Shown here: piece after piece, positions 25,230-33,716 of the stretch
How the letters are laid out: every line of letters begins with the position of its first letter
Position numbering within the stretch: the first letter of the stretch is position 1
Notes under the pieces: model-generated
The model's database searches: none
Seen by the model: only the letters and a program-made list of their open reading frames with translations
What the model was told of the DNA's origin: nothing
Translations under genes and position numbers: made by a program
Source of the DNA: Coriobacteriales bacterium OH1046
Lineage (GTDB): Bacteria > Actinomycetota > Coriobacteriia > Coriobacteriales > Atopobiaceae
Assembly (NCBI GenBank): GCA_004010535.1
Contig: RQYE01000005.1
Location: forward strand, 248,001-312,000
DNA: 64,000 nt
Direction of reading: 5' to 3'

Positions 25230-26141
25230 ATGGGTATGGAACCTATTGCAGAAGGCAGTGTCGGCATCGCCGTCGAGGATATCCAAGAGCGGCTGTCCGA
25301 GCTGGGCTATGCGATCGACGCGACCGAGCGCACCGCGAGCTCGTTCGGCAGCTCCACCGCGAACAGCGTCGCCCGCTTCCGTCTCGACCATGGACTGCCC
25401 ATGGGCACGTCGATCGACACCGCAACGTGGTCGGCGCTCGTCGACGAGGGCTACAGGCTGGGCGATCGAACCCTCTACCTGCGCCTTCCCAACTTCCATG
25501 GCCGCGATGTCCGCCAGCTGCAGGAACGCCTCAACATCCTGGGTTTCTCATGCGGCACGGTCGACGGCTGCTACGGCGTGCATACCGAGGCGGCCGTGAG
25601 GCTCTTCCAGGAGAGCGTCGGCCTGCTCGGCGACGGCATGGCCTTCCAGGAGACCTACGATGCCATCGAGCGCCTGCGCCACGTGTGGGCGGGCAAGCCC
25701 GCCAACGGCCCGCATCCCATGGGGGGCATGGGCTTCGCACGTGCGGCCAACGTGCTCGAATCCAGCCGCATCTCCATCACCGGCGAGGATCCCATCGCCC
25801 GCAACGTCGCGGCGCGCGCATGGAACCTCGCAGGCGCCACCACCGAGAGAAGCGGCCTCGACCTCGTGGATTCCGCCGATGCGGCACCCGAGGGGACGGA
25901 GGTCGTGCTCGTTCTCTCCTCAGCCCCGCCCGCCAAGCGCAACCGCGTCTCGACGGTGCCCGTCGATGAGCTCGACACGTTCCCGCGCAGGCTCCGCGCC
26001 GCTATCGAGAGCTCGCGCAGCAAGCCCCCCGTCATCCGCCTGACGCTTCCCGATAACGGGACCCCCAGCTTCACGGTGAGCGATGCGCAGACGCTCGCGG
26101 TAGTCCTGCTCGATGCCATCTGCACCGCGTTCGCGTCGTGA
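25230..26141 (+). CDS. Peptidoglycan-binding-domain protein
   Basis: 303-residue protein with two peptidoglycan-binding type 1 repeats (about residues 10-70: VEDIQERLSELGYAID...NSVARFRLDHGLPMG; about 85-150: VRQLQERLNILGFSCGTVDGCYGVHTEAAVRLFQ in pieces). There is no obvious signal peptide. The C-terminal half (DPIARNVAARAWNLAGATTER and later strands) faintly resembles the order of an amidase_3 domain but without its zinc ligands, so it is probably not an active amidase. It begins 1 base after the prenyl synthase stop. Confidence 0.75.
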   Translation: MGMEPIAEGSVGIAVEDIQERLSELGYAIDATERTASSFGSSTANSVARFRLDHGLPMGTSIDTATWSALVDEGYRLGDRTLYLRLPNFHGRDVRQLQERLNILGFSCGTVDGCYGVHTEAAVRLFQESVGLLGDGMAFQETYDAIERLRHVWAGKPANGPHPMGGMGFARAANVLESSRISITGEDPIARNVAARAWNLAGATTERSGLDLVDSADAAPEGTEVVLVLSSAPPAKRNRVSTVPVDELDTFPRRLRAAIESSRSKPPVIRLTLPDNGTPSFTVSDAQTLAVVLLDAICTAFAS

Positions 26142-26216
26142 TTCCGAGCGCATCCTCTGAGACGCTGCGGAGGAACTCTCAGACGATTTCGGGTTGCATC
26201 CGACGGTTTTCAGCTG

Positions 26217-26238
26217 TAAGTTAGATAAAGCTTACTTA
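26217..26238. promoter_or_regulatory. Candidate iron-regulator operator upstream of feoAB
   Basis: TAAGTTAG (26217-26224) and CTTACTTA (26231-26238) pair at seven of eight positions around a six-base centre. It sits about 75 bases upstream of feoA in an AT-rich patch and resembles the inverted repeats bound by DtxR/IdeR/MntR-type repressors. The fit to this class is inference. Confidence 0.45.
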
Positions 26239-26313
26239 TATCGGATGGTCGTGGCGGTCGTCGCAGGCGCCGATGCGCGCAAGCCGGGCGCACGCGGAGG
26301 AGATGGGGGCATC

Positions 26314-26541
26314 ATGGCTACATTGGATAGGGTATCGCCCGGCATGCGGGCGCGCATCCAACGCGTCGACGGCAGCGTGCGGCTGCTCACGCGCCTCGCG
26401 AGCGTCGGGCTCGTTCCCGGCAGCATCGTACGCGTCGAGCGCAACGACGCCAAGCGCCCCGTGCTCGTGTATGAGCGCGACACCATGCTCGCCATCAACC
26501 GCGAGGAGAGCAGGCGCATCCACGTCGAGGAGGTGGCATAG
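26314..26541 (+). CDS. feoA: Ferrous iron transport protein A
   Basis: 75-residue SH3-like cytoplasmic protein (TLDRVSPGMRARIQRVDG, LTRLASVGLVPGSIVRVER, INREESRRIHVE). It assists FeoB in ferrous iron uptake. The ATG at 26314 follows GGAGGAG; the region upstream to 26194 has no conserved content. It is followed after 2 bases by feoB and preceded by a candidate operator at 26217-26238. Confidence 0.9.
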   Translation: MATLDRVSPGMRARIQRVDGSVRLLTRLASVGLVPGSIVRVERNDAKRPVLVYERDTMLAINREESRRIHVEEVA

Positions 26542-26543
26542 CC

Positions 26544-28502
26544 ATGGCGGATAGCGTGAGCATCGCCCTCCTCGGGCAGCCCAATTCGGGCAAATCGACG
26601 CTTTTCAACGGCCTCACGGGCGGCCATCAGCGCGTGGGCAACTGGCCGGGCAAGACCGTCGAGAAGAAGCTCGGCACAGCGGTGCGCGACGGTGTGGCCT
26701 ACACCGTGTGCGATCTTCCCGGCACCTACAGCCTCTCGGCCATGAGCGACGAGGAGCGCATCACCCAGGACTACATCGCGCGGGGAGGGGCCGACGTCGT
26801 CTGCATCCTGGTCGATGCCTCGCAGCTCACGCGCAGCATGTACATGCTGGCCGACTACGCCGGCGGCCGCGTGCCGTGCGTGCTCGTCCTCAACATGATC
26901 GACGTCGCGGAGAGCCAGGGAAAGGCCATCGATGCGGCACAGCTTGAGAGGCGCCTCGGCATCCCCGTGGTGCCGTTCGTGGCAAACGATGCCTCCCGGT
27001 ATGGCAAGCTCACGGCAGCCATCCAGCGCGCCATCGCCGAGCACTCCTGCGTATCCTCGGATGCGCTTGCCGAACTCTATGCCCGCTACTCCCCCGAGTG
27101 GTCTGAGGCTTATGGACGGCTTTCCGCCCACGATGACGCCGCCGAGCGCTTCGATGCCGTCTGGCGCGCGGCCCATGAGGCGTCATCCACACGGGAAGGC
27201 ACCGTCAACTGCGGTTCCGCGCGCCTCGTCTGGGTCGATCGGATGATCGCCGGCGTGCAGGCCGAGAATGCCGGCGGGGCGCCTGCATTCCTCGCCCGTC
27301 TGGACGGGGCGCTCATGAGCGCCCGCTGGGGCAAGGCGATCGGCGTGCTCGTGTGCATCGGCGCGCTGCTTGCCGCCATCATCCTCGGAGCCCCGCTCAT
27401 GATGCTCGGGCAGATCCCGGTGATGGCCTCCCAACCGCTCGCCCAGGGACTCGGCACCCTAGGCGTCCATCCAGCCCTCGTGAGCTTCGTCTCGAGCGGG
27501 CTTATGACGGTGCTCTTCTATGTCTTCTCGATGGGGGGCTTCGTGTTCGGCGTTGCCTTCGTGTTCGGCCTACTCGATGAGATCGGCCTCGTAGCGCGTA
27601 TCAGCTACCTCTTCGACGGCACCATGAGCAAGCTCGGGCTCCCGGGCAAGGTCATGATGCCCTTCCTCTCGGGATTCGGCTGCAACATCGCCTCGGTCAC
27701 CGGTATGCGCGTCGTCGACTCATGGGGCCAGCGCGTGCTCGCCATCGCGCTCTCATGGGCCGTTCCCTGCGGCACCACCCTCTCGGTCATCCCCACGCTC
27801 GCCTATGCATTCTTCGGCTTCGGCGGTATGGCGATCGTCCTCGCCGGCCTTGCCGCAGGCATCCCGCTGGCGATGCTGCTCGCTGCCAAGGTGTTCGGCG
27901 ACCGGCTCTCCCCCGTCGAGGAGCGCGCCGGCCTCATCATGGAGTTGCCACCCTATCACAAGCCGCGCATCAAACCGCTGCTCAAGACCGCGTTTCGCCG
28001 CTATGCGGATATCCTCTGGCGTGCATTCAAGACGATCTTCGTGGTAGCTGCGGTATTCTGGGCGTTCTCCTACAGCGCAACGGGCAGTATCGAAGACAGC
28101 ATCATCTACGCCATCGGCAATGCGCTCGAACCCTTCAGCAGGTTCTTCGGCATGGGGTGGAAGCTCTTCATGGCCTTCCTCGCCGGGGTGCTCGCCAAGG
28201 AGGCCGTGCTCGGCTCGCTCGCGGCGCTTTTCTCATCCACAAGCGCCACCATGCTCACGGCGGCATCGGGCGCGGCGGCGGCAGGTTTCAGCCCGGCGAT
28301 CATCGCCGCTCAGGTCGCGCCCGCCGAGGCGATGGCGTTCATCTTCGCGCTCATGTTCAACATCCCCTGCGTCATGACGGTTGGCGCGACCCACTCCGAG
28401 ACGCACTCGCTCAAGTGGACCATCCTCATCAGCCTGTTCTATCTCGCGCTCTCGCTCCTGATCAGCTTCGTGGTCTACCGCATCGCCGTGCTCGTGATGT
28501 AG
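26544..28502 (+). CDS. feoB: Ferrous iron transport protein B
   Basis: 652-residue membrane protein with an N-terminal G domain: G1 GQPNSGKST, G3 DLPGTYSL, G4 NMID. The rest is a polytopic permease with the two gate repeats (SGFGCNIASVTGMRVVDS and the later FNIPCVMTVGATHSET). It imports Fe2+ under anaerobic conditions, where iron is needed for the many Fe-S proteins encoded nearby. It is slightly shorter than the E. coli protein (773), and the C-terminal tail is minimal. It is in an operon with feoA. Confidence 0.94.
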   Translation: MADSVSIALLGQPNSGKSTLFNGLTGGHQRVGNWPGKTVEKKLGTAVRDGVAYTVCDLPGTYSLSAMSDEERITQDYIARGGADVVCILVDASQLTRSMYMLADYAGGRVPCVLVLNMIDVAESQGKAIDAAQLERRLGIPVVPFVANDASRYGKLTAAIQRAIAEHSCVSSDALAELYARYSPEWSEAYGRLSAHDDAAERFDAVWRAAHEASSTREGTVNCGSARLVWVDRMIAGVQAENAGGAPAFLARLDGALMSARWGKAIGVLVCIGALLAAIILGAPLMMLGQIPVMASQPLAQGLGTLGVHPALVSFVSSGLMTVLFYVFSMGGFVFGVAFVFGLLDEIGLVARISYLFDGTMSKLGLPGKVMMPFLSGFGCNIASVTGMRVVDSWGQRVLAIALSWAVPCGTTLSVIPTLAYAFFGFGGMAIVLAGLAAGIPLAMLLAAKVFGDRLSPVEERAGLIMELPPYHKPRIKPLLKTAFRRYADILWRAFKTIFVVAAVFWAFSYSATGSIEDSIIYAIGNALEPFSRFFGMGWKLFMAFLAGVLAKEAVLGSLAALFSSTSATMLTAASGAAAAGFSPAIIAAQVAPAEAMAFIFALMFNIPCVMTVGATHSETHSLKWTILISLFYLALSLLISFVVYRIAVLVM

Positions 28503-28635
28503 GCGCGCGCAGGGGAGCGCTGCGAGGGATCCATCGTTGCGGGCCAACGGCCCGTAGACGGTCCTCAAAGGGGAAAAGCGGCAACATGCAGGCCGAGAGC
28601 GAAAACGGACCGCACAGGGCGGCCCGCAGAGGTTC

Positions 28636-28710
28636 TGGCTGGCGTAGAAGGATTCGAACCCTCATACTCGGCACCAAAAACCGATGTCCTAACCATTGGA
28701 CGATACGCCA
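28636..28710 (-). tRNA. tRNA-Gln (anticodon TTG)
   Basis: The minus strand folds into a complete cloverleaf: acceptor TGGCGTA/TACGCCA, D stem GTCC/GGAC, anticodon stem TCGGT/GCCGA around TTTTGGT (anticodon TTG), T arm AGGGTTCGAATCCT-type, discriminator G and an encoded CCA at 28638-28636. It is the only tRNA found. The remaining bases between feoB and glmU (28503-28900) hold only a short hairpin CGGGCC-AAC-GGCCCG at 28540-28554. Confidence 0.93.
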
Positions 28711-28900
28711 AAATCTAGAGGCCCATTGTAGCAGAGAGTGCACCGCCTGACAAAAACGCTCATCTGTGGCTAATTGAAGCCGAAGCGCATTGTCGCCCAC
28801 CCACGCGGGGCGTTAGGCTATCATCGATTATGGCCGCCGTATCCGAGGCATGATCGCCTACGGGCGGAAGGTTCCGTCAACGTTTTTCGGGAGGCGTGCT

Positions 28901-30304
28901 ATGCCCATCAACGCGATCATCCTCGCCGCCGGCGAGGGTACCCGCATGAGATCAGCCCATCCCAAGGTATGCCATAAGCTGCTCGGGAAACCCCTTGTCT
29001 GGTGGCCCGTCCATGCCGCGCGCACAGCCGGATGCGAGCGCATCATCGTGGTCGTAGGCCACGGCGCAGACGAGGTCAGGGCAGCGCTTGCGAACGAACC
29101 GGATATCGAGTTCGTGGAACAGTCCGAACGCAGGGGCACGGGCCATGCCATCCGCTGCGTGCGCGACGCCGTCGGAGCCTTCGAGGGTCCCACGGTCGTC
29201 CTCTACGGCGATACGCCGCTCGTACGTCCCGAGACCATCGCCGGGCTTGTGGACGAGACGCGCGCCCACCACAATGCTTGCACGATCCTCACCTTCGAAC
29301 CCGACGATCCAAGCGGTTATGGACGCATCCTGCGCGACGGGGACGGCGGGCTCCAAGGCATCGTCGAGGACAAGGATTGCACACCTGAGCAGCGTGATGG
29401 GCTCTTCGAATGCAACTCCGGCATCTACTGCTTCTGCGGCAGGCGACTCACCGCCAACATCGACAAGATCCAAGCGGACAACGCCCAACGAGAGTATTAC
29501 ATAACCGACATGGTCGGCATCTACAGGGATATGGGCGAACCCGTCTCCAGCCTTCTCGCCGATGACGCGGACGAGCTTCTCGGCGTGAATTCGCGCCTCC
29601 AGCTCGCCCAAGCCTCCTACGTCATGCAGGACCGCATCAACGCCCGCCTCATGGACGAGGGCGTGACCATGCTCGATCCCGCGCTCGTATGGGTCGGTCC
29701 CGAGGTCAGCGTCGGCCGCGACACCGAGATCCTGCCCCTGACCATGCTCTGGGGCGAGACCTCCATCGGCGAGGGCTGCACGATCGGCCCCAACACCCGC
29801 CTCACCGATACCCGCGTGGGCAACGCCTGCACGGTCGATGAGACCGTCGCCCAAGAGGCCGTCCTCGAGAACAACGTCTCATGCGGCCCGCGTGCGTACC
29901 TACGCCCCGGCACGCACCTGCTCGACAATGCCAAGGCGGGCACGCACGTGGAGATCAAGAACTCCACCATCGGCAAGGGTTCCAAGGTCCCGCACCTCTC
30001 GTACATCGGCGACACCACCATGGGCTCCGGCGTCAATATCGGCGCAGGGTCGATCACCTGCAACTACGATGGCGTCGACAAGCACCGGACCACCATCGGC
30101 GACGATGTGTTCGTCGGCTCCGATACCATGATGGTCGCGCCCGTGAGCATCGGCGACGGGGCGCTCATCGGCGCCTCCAGCTGCATCACCCGGGATATCC
30201 CCGCAGGAGCGCTCGCGCTCGAGCGCTCCGAGCAGCGCATCGTGGAGGGGTACGCGGTGGAGAGGCTCGAACGCCTGAAGGCACGCAAGAAGGGGAAGAG
30301 GTAG
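28901..30304 (+). CDS. glmU: Bifunctional UDP-GlcNAc pyrophosphorylase / glucosamine-1-phosphate acetyltransferase
   Basis: 467-residue cytoplasmic enzyme making UDP-GlcNAc for peptidoglycan. The uridyltransferase domain starts IILAAGEGTRMRS and has PKVCHKLLGKPLV. The left-handed beta-helix acetyltransferase domain (about 255-450) has LRPGTHLLDNAKAGTHVEIK and HLSYIGDTTMGSGVNIGAG. The ATG at 28901 has GGGAGG at 6 bases; an in-frame codon at 28850 has no such signal. prs starts on the base after its stop, a common actinobacterial pairing. Confidence 0.95.
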   Translation: MPINAIILAAGEGTRMRSAHPKVCHKLLGKPLVWWPVHAARTAGCERIIVVVGHGADEVRAALANEPDIEFVEQSERRGTGHAIRCVRDAVGAFEGPTVVLYGDTPLVRPETIAGLVDETRAHHNACTILTFEPDDPSGYGRILRDGDGGLQGIVEDKDCTPEQRDGLFECNSGIYCFCGRRLTANIDKIQADNAQREYYITDMVGIYRDMGEPVSSLLADDADELLGVNSRLQLAQASYVMQDRINARLMDEGVTMLDPALVWVGPEVSVGRDTEILPLTMLWGETSIGEGCTIGPNTRLTDTRVGNACTVDETVAQEAVLENNVSCGPRAYLRPGTHLLDNAKAGTHVEIKNSTIGKGSKVPHLSYIGDTTMGSGVNIGAGSITCNYDGVDKHRTTIGDDVFVGSDTMMVAPVSIGDGALIGASSCITRDIPAGALALERSEQRIVEGYAVERLERLKARKKGKR

Positions 30305-31300
30305 ATGTACGAAGATCTGAAGGGGCCGATGCCCATCACCACCGAGTTCAAGCTCTACACGGGTTCGGGCAACCCCGCTCTGGCGCAGGATATCGCCAGC
30401 ATCCTCGGCGTCAAGCTCAACGGTCTCAAGCTCGAGAAATTCGCCAACGGCGAGATCTACGCCCGCTTCGAGGAGTCGGTGCGCGGCGATGACATCTTCG
30501 TCGTCCAGTCGCTCTCCGGCCAGAACGTGAACGACCTCCTCATGGAGCTCCTCATCGTCACCGATGCCGCCAAGCGAGCGAGCGTCCGTTCCGTGACCGC
30601 GGTCATCCCCCACTACTGCTACGCGCGCCAGGACCGCAAGGCCGCCGCGCGCGAGCCCATCACCGCCCGCCTCGTGGCGAACCTGCTCGAGGCGGCGGGT
30701 GTCGACCGCGTGATCGCGCTCGACCTGCACCAGAACCAGATCCAGGGCTTCTTCGATATCTCCGTCACGCACCTCACCGCCCTCTACCTCTTCGGCGAGT
30801 ACTTCAAGAAGAAGAACTTCGACTGGAACAGCACCGTCGTCGTCTCGCCCGATGTGGGCCGCGCCAAGGCGGCCAAGAAGCTCTCCGATTACCTGGGCTG
30901 CTCGCTCGCCATCGCGCACAAGGGCCGTCCCAAGCACAATATGGCCGAGGTCATGGCCGTCATCGGCGACATCAAGGGCAAGACCTGCATCATCAACGAC
31001 GACATGATCGATACCGGCGGCACCCTCATCGGCTCGATCAACGAGCTCAAGAAGATGGGAGCGGGCGATATCTACGTCTGCGCGACCCATGGCATCTTCT
31101 CGCGCAATGCGGTCGAGCGTCTGGAGGAGGCGCCCATCGCCGAGTGCGTGGTGACCGATGCCATCCCCGTACCCCAAGCCAACCAGCCCGGCAAGAAGGT
31201 CAAGACGATCTCCATCGCAAGCGAGTTCGCCGAGTGCATCTACAGCGTCTTCACCAGCAATCCCGTCTCCCACATCTTCGGCGGGAACTCCAACATCTGA
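30305..31300 (+). CDS. prs: Ribose-phosphate pyrophosphokinase (PRPP synthase)
   Basis: 331-residue class I PRPP synthase that makes PRPP from ribose 5-phosphate and ATP for nucleotide synthesis. Marks are GEIYARFEESVRG, HYCYARQDRK, REPITARLVANLLEAAG, DLHQNQIQGFFD and the PRPP loop DDMIDTGGTL. Length is a little above the usual 315 because of an N-terminal extension of about ten residues. It abuts glmU, and its TGA overlaps the pth ATG by one base. Confidence 0.96.
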   Translation: MYEDLKGPMPITTEFKLYTGSGNPALAQDIASILGVKLNGLKLEKFANGEIYARFEESVRGDDIFVVQSLSGQNVNDLLMELLIVTDAAKRASVRSVTAVIPHYCYARQDRKAAAREPITARLVANLLEAAGVDRVIALDLHQNQIQGFFDISVTHLTALYLFGEYFKKKNFDWNSTVVVSPDVGRAKAAKKLSDYLGCSLAIAHKGRPKHNMAEVMAVIGDIKGKTCIINDDMIDTGGTLIGSINELKKMGAGDIYVCATHGIFSRNAVERLEEAPIAECVVTDAIPVPQANQPGKKVKTISIASEFAECIYSVFTSNPVSHIFGGNSNI

Positions 31301-31842
31301 TGGCGGCCGAGAAGGGCATCCGCTTGATCGCCGGCCTCGGCAATCCCGGGGCCGACTACGTTCACACGCGCCACAACGTGGGATTCCTCGCTGTAGACGA
31401 GCTGGCGGAGGCACTCGATGCGCCTGTGTGGGCGCTCAAGCACGGCTGCATGATAGCCCGCGCATCCTGCGCAGGGCGCGCGGTCCTGCTCGCCAAACCG
31501 CAGAGCTTCATGAACACGAGCGGCGGACCCGTCTCAAAGCTCATGCGCGCCGAGGGGATCGCCCCCTCCGAGCTCCTGGTCATCCACGACGAGGTCGATC
31601 TCGATCCCGGCGATGTGCGCACGCGCTTCGGAGGGGGTCTCAACGCCCACAACGGCCTGCGTTCCCTGAAGGGCAAGCTGGGCACGGCCGATTTCTGGCG
31701 CGTCCGCGCGGGCATCGGCCGCCCGCCGGGGAAGATGGACGTTGCGACCTACGTTCTGCGCCAGCTCAAGGGAGCTGCGCTCGAGGAGCTGCTCGCCACG
31801 GCATCATGCGCTGCCCGGGCGGCCCGGACCGCGCTCGGCTAG
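31300..31842 (+). CDS. pth: Peptidyl-tRNA hydrolase
   Basis: 180-residue enzyme that releases tRNA from stalled peptidyl-tRNA. Conserved residues include GLGNPG (Asn), TRHNVGFLAVD (catalytic His), KPQSFMN, IHDEVDLDPG and GGGLNAHNGLRS. The ATG at 31300 shares the A of the prs stop codon (TGATG), so it is translationally coupled to prs in a glmU-prs-pth operon. Confidence 0.95.
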   Translation: MAAEKGIRLIAGLGNPGADYVHTRHNVGFLAVDELAEALDAPVWALKHGCMIARASCAGRAVLLAKPQSFMNTSGGPVSKLMRAEGIAPSELLVIHDEVDLDPGDVRTRFGGGLNAHNGLRSLKGKLGTADFWRVRAGIGRPPGKMDVATYVLRQLKGAALEELLATASCAARAARTALG

Positions 31843-31857
31843 CGGGCGCGTCCCGCA

Positions 31858-31874
31858 CCCAACCAGCGGTTGGG
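31858..31874 (+). terminator. Possible terminator hairpin after pth
   Basis: CCCAACC (31858-31864) pairs with GGTTGGG (31868-31874) over a three-base loop, 15 bases after pth. The following TTCTCTGCT is not a strong T tract. Confidence 0.4.
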
Positions 31875-32007
31875 TTCTCTGCTCGTATGCCTTGTTTCCC
31901 TCAACCCGAAACTCAACGGATAGCTTATGGCATCCTACATGCCGTTGGGGCAAGATGAGAATCGAAGACGTCTTCCCCGCATATCCCGGACAAGATAGGA
32001 GAAGGAC

Positions 32008-32540
32008 ATGACCCACGAGAATACCGAGAGCCTGGGGCGCCGTATCGCCCGCCTGCGCCTCGAGCACGGCATGACCCAGGAGCGCCTCGCCAACCTCGCG
32101 AACGTGAGCGCACAGGCCGTGAGCAAATGGGAGAACGATCAGAGCTACCCCGATATCACCCTGCTCCCCCTCCTGGCGCAGACCTTCGACGTAACCGTCG
32201 ATGAGCTGCTCGGCGCCAAGACCGCCGCGCGAGAGCGCGGATCCGGGCTCGCGCCCGTGCCAGCACCTGCGTCCGAACCGGAACCCGAGACCAGTCCGGT
32301 CGCCGCAGGCAAAGCCACGCAGGTGCGCATCCGCATCGCCGAGGATGGCCGGGATGCCGTCAATATCGCGCGGTCCCGCTCATGGCCGCGAACACCCTCG
32401 CCAGCATCGCTGGCATCGTACCGGGCATCGCCCCCGGCATCGACCTCAAGGGGCTCGCCGGCATAGCGCAGGATGCGGAGCCGGGCACGCTCGTCGACAT
32501 CGATGATGACGAGGACCGCATCACCATCACCCTCGAATAG
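32008..32540 (+). pseudogene. XRE-family HTH regulator with a frameshift in its C-terminal half
   Basis: The frame from 32008 encodes an N-terminal Cro/C1-type helix-turn-helix (LGRRIARLRLEHGMTQERLA, VSAQAVSKWENDQSYPD), then a Pro/Glu linker and VRIRIAEDGRDAVNIA. It then runs into low-complexity Ser/Pro sequence and stops at 32466. In another frame from 32373 the reading VPLMAANTLASIAGIVPG continues to a stop at 32538-32540 with acidic and hydrophobic sequence that looks like the proper tail (DIDDDEDRITITLE). The break lies in ATCGCGCGGTCC (32365-32376), where one extra CG pair would explain the shift. It could be a true mutation, a slippage site or a sequencing error. Confidence 0.6.
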
Positions 32541-32873
32541 CACTCCACCGCCCTCCACGCCGAAAGGACCTCGCACCGGCCGACCACACCCCGGCTGTTG
32601 GAATCCGCCACGAGAAGGCCCCTGCCCGCAGGATTTCGCGGACAGGGGCTCCCTGCCATCTTCCTCCGCGCGGACAGGGCCCTTCCTGCGCCACAGCCCC
32701 TTTCGGCGAAGGCGGAGAGCCCCGCGCTGTGCGTTTTGGCCGAATTCTAACGGCAACCTCGCGATCATCGAACGGATACGATGCCGTTAGGGTGATAATA
32801 ATGCTTCGGTAGTGAACCTGTGCCCCGCACAGGTCGAGGAGAGGAACGACGTTTCAGGAGAGGAGTTCGCTTA
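32541..32873 (+). promoter_or_regulatory. Leader region of nfnAB with two inverted repeats
   Basis: This 333-base gap has no gene. CTAACGGCA (32747-32755) and TGCCGTTAG (32782-32790) are perfect inverted arms 26 bases apart. Next comes a GATAAT-like hexamer at 32794-32799 and then a perfect hairpin ACCTGTGC-CCC-GCACAGGT (32816-32834) ending 40 bases before the nfnA start. The first pair may be an operator and the second an mRNA leader structure. Earlier in the gap a GCGGACAGGG word occurs twice (about 32638 and 32670) next to imperfect hairpins. Confidence 0.4.
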
Positions 32874-33716
32874 ATGTACAAAATCCTCGAAAAGACGCGG
32901 TTCTCCGACAAGGTGTTCAAGTTCCGCATCGAAGCACCGGAGATGGCCAAGCATGCCCATGCAGGCCAGTTCCTGATGGTTCGTGCCAACGAGTACGGCG
33001 AGCGCGTGCCGTTCACGTTCGCGGACTGGAACCCCGAGGAGGGCTGGGTCGAATTCATCTTCATGGTGATCGGCAAGACCACCGCCATGCTGTCCGATCT
33101 CGAGGTCGGCGACTGCATCCAGGATGTCACGGGTCCGCTGGGACATCCCACCGAGATGGGCGAGGGAACATGGATCGTCATCGGCGGCGGCGTGGGCCTC
33201 GCGATCGCCTTCCCCGTGGCGCGCCAGCTCGTCGCCACGGGCCACGAAGTGCATGCCATCATGGGCGCCCGTACCAAGGATCTGCTTTTGCTCGAGGAGC
33301 AGTTCCGCACCATCCTCGACGACGATCACATCCACATCACCACCGATGACGGCTCCTATGGCGAGCAGGGCGTGGTCACCGCACCGGAGGAGCGCCTCAT
33401 CCAAGCCGGGAAAGCCGACCGCATCTTCTGCGTCGGCCCCGTGCCCATGATGAAGTTCGCCACCCTCACCGCTCAGAAGTACGGCATCCCCATCATCGCC
33501 AGCCTCAATCCCATCATGGTCGATGGCACGGGCATGTGCGGCTGCTGCCGCGTCGAGATCGATGGCGAGACCAAGTTCGCCTGCGTCGACGGCCCCGATT
33601 TCGACGCTACCAAAGTCGACTGGAACGATCTGCGCGCCCGCCAGGCCGCATATCTGACCGAAGAGGGCCAGTCCCTCAAGGCCTACGAGGAGGTGAGGTG
33701 CGCATGCCAGAGGTAA
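32874..33716 (+). CDS. nfnA: NADH-dependent reduced ferredoxin:NADP+ oxidoreductase subunit A
   Basis: 280-residue FAD/NAD-binding subunit of the ferredoxin-NADP reductase type, the same size as characterised NfnA. IGGGVGLAIAFPVA is the nucleotide loop, and GTGMCGCCRVEIDG with FACVDGPDFD carries the [2Fe-2S] cluster cysteines. With NfnB it bifurcates electrons between NADPH, NAD+ and ferredoxin in the cytoplasm. The ATG at 32874 follows AGGAG at 8 bases. Its end overlaps nfnB by 13 bases. A sulfide dehydrogenase or dihydroorotate dehydrogenase electron-transfer subunit is the alternative reading, but the NfnB partner argues for Nfn. Confidence 0.9.
   Translation: MYKILEKTRFSDKVFKFRIEAPEMAKHAHAGQFLMVRANEYGERVPFTFADWNPEEGWVEFIFMVIGKTTAMLSDLEVGDCIQDVTGPLGHPTEMGEGTWIVIGGGVGLAIAFPVARQLVATGHEVHAIMGARTKDLLLLEEQFRTILDDDHIHITTDDGSYGEQGVVTAPEERLIQAGKADRIFCVGPVPMMKFATLTAQKYGIPIIASLNPIMVDGTGMCGCCRVEIDGETKFACVDGPDFDATKVDWNDLRARQAAYLTEEGQSLKAYEEVRCACQR

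Noticed and set aside
25230-26141. N-acetylmuramoyl-L-alanine amidase
   Set aside because: Only the binding repeats are clear; the zinc ligands of amidase_3 are not visible in the C-terminal half.
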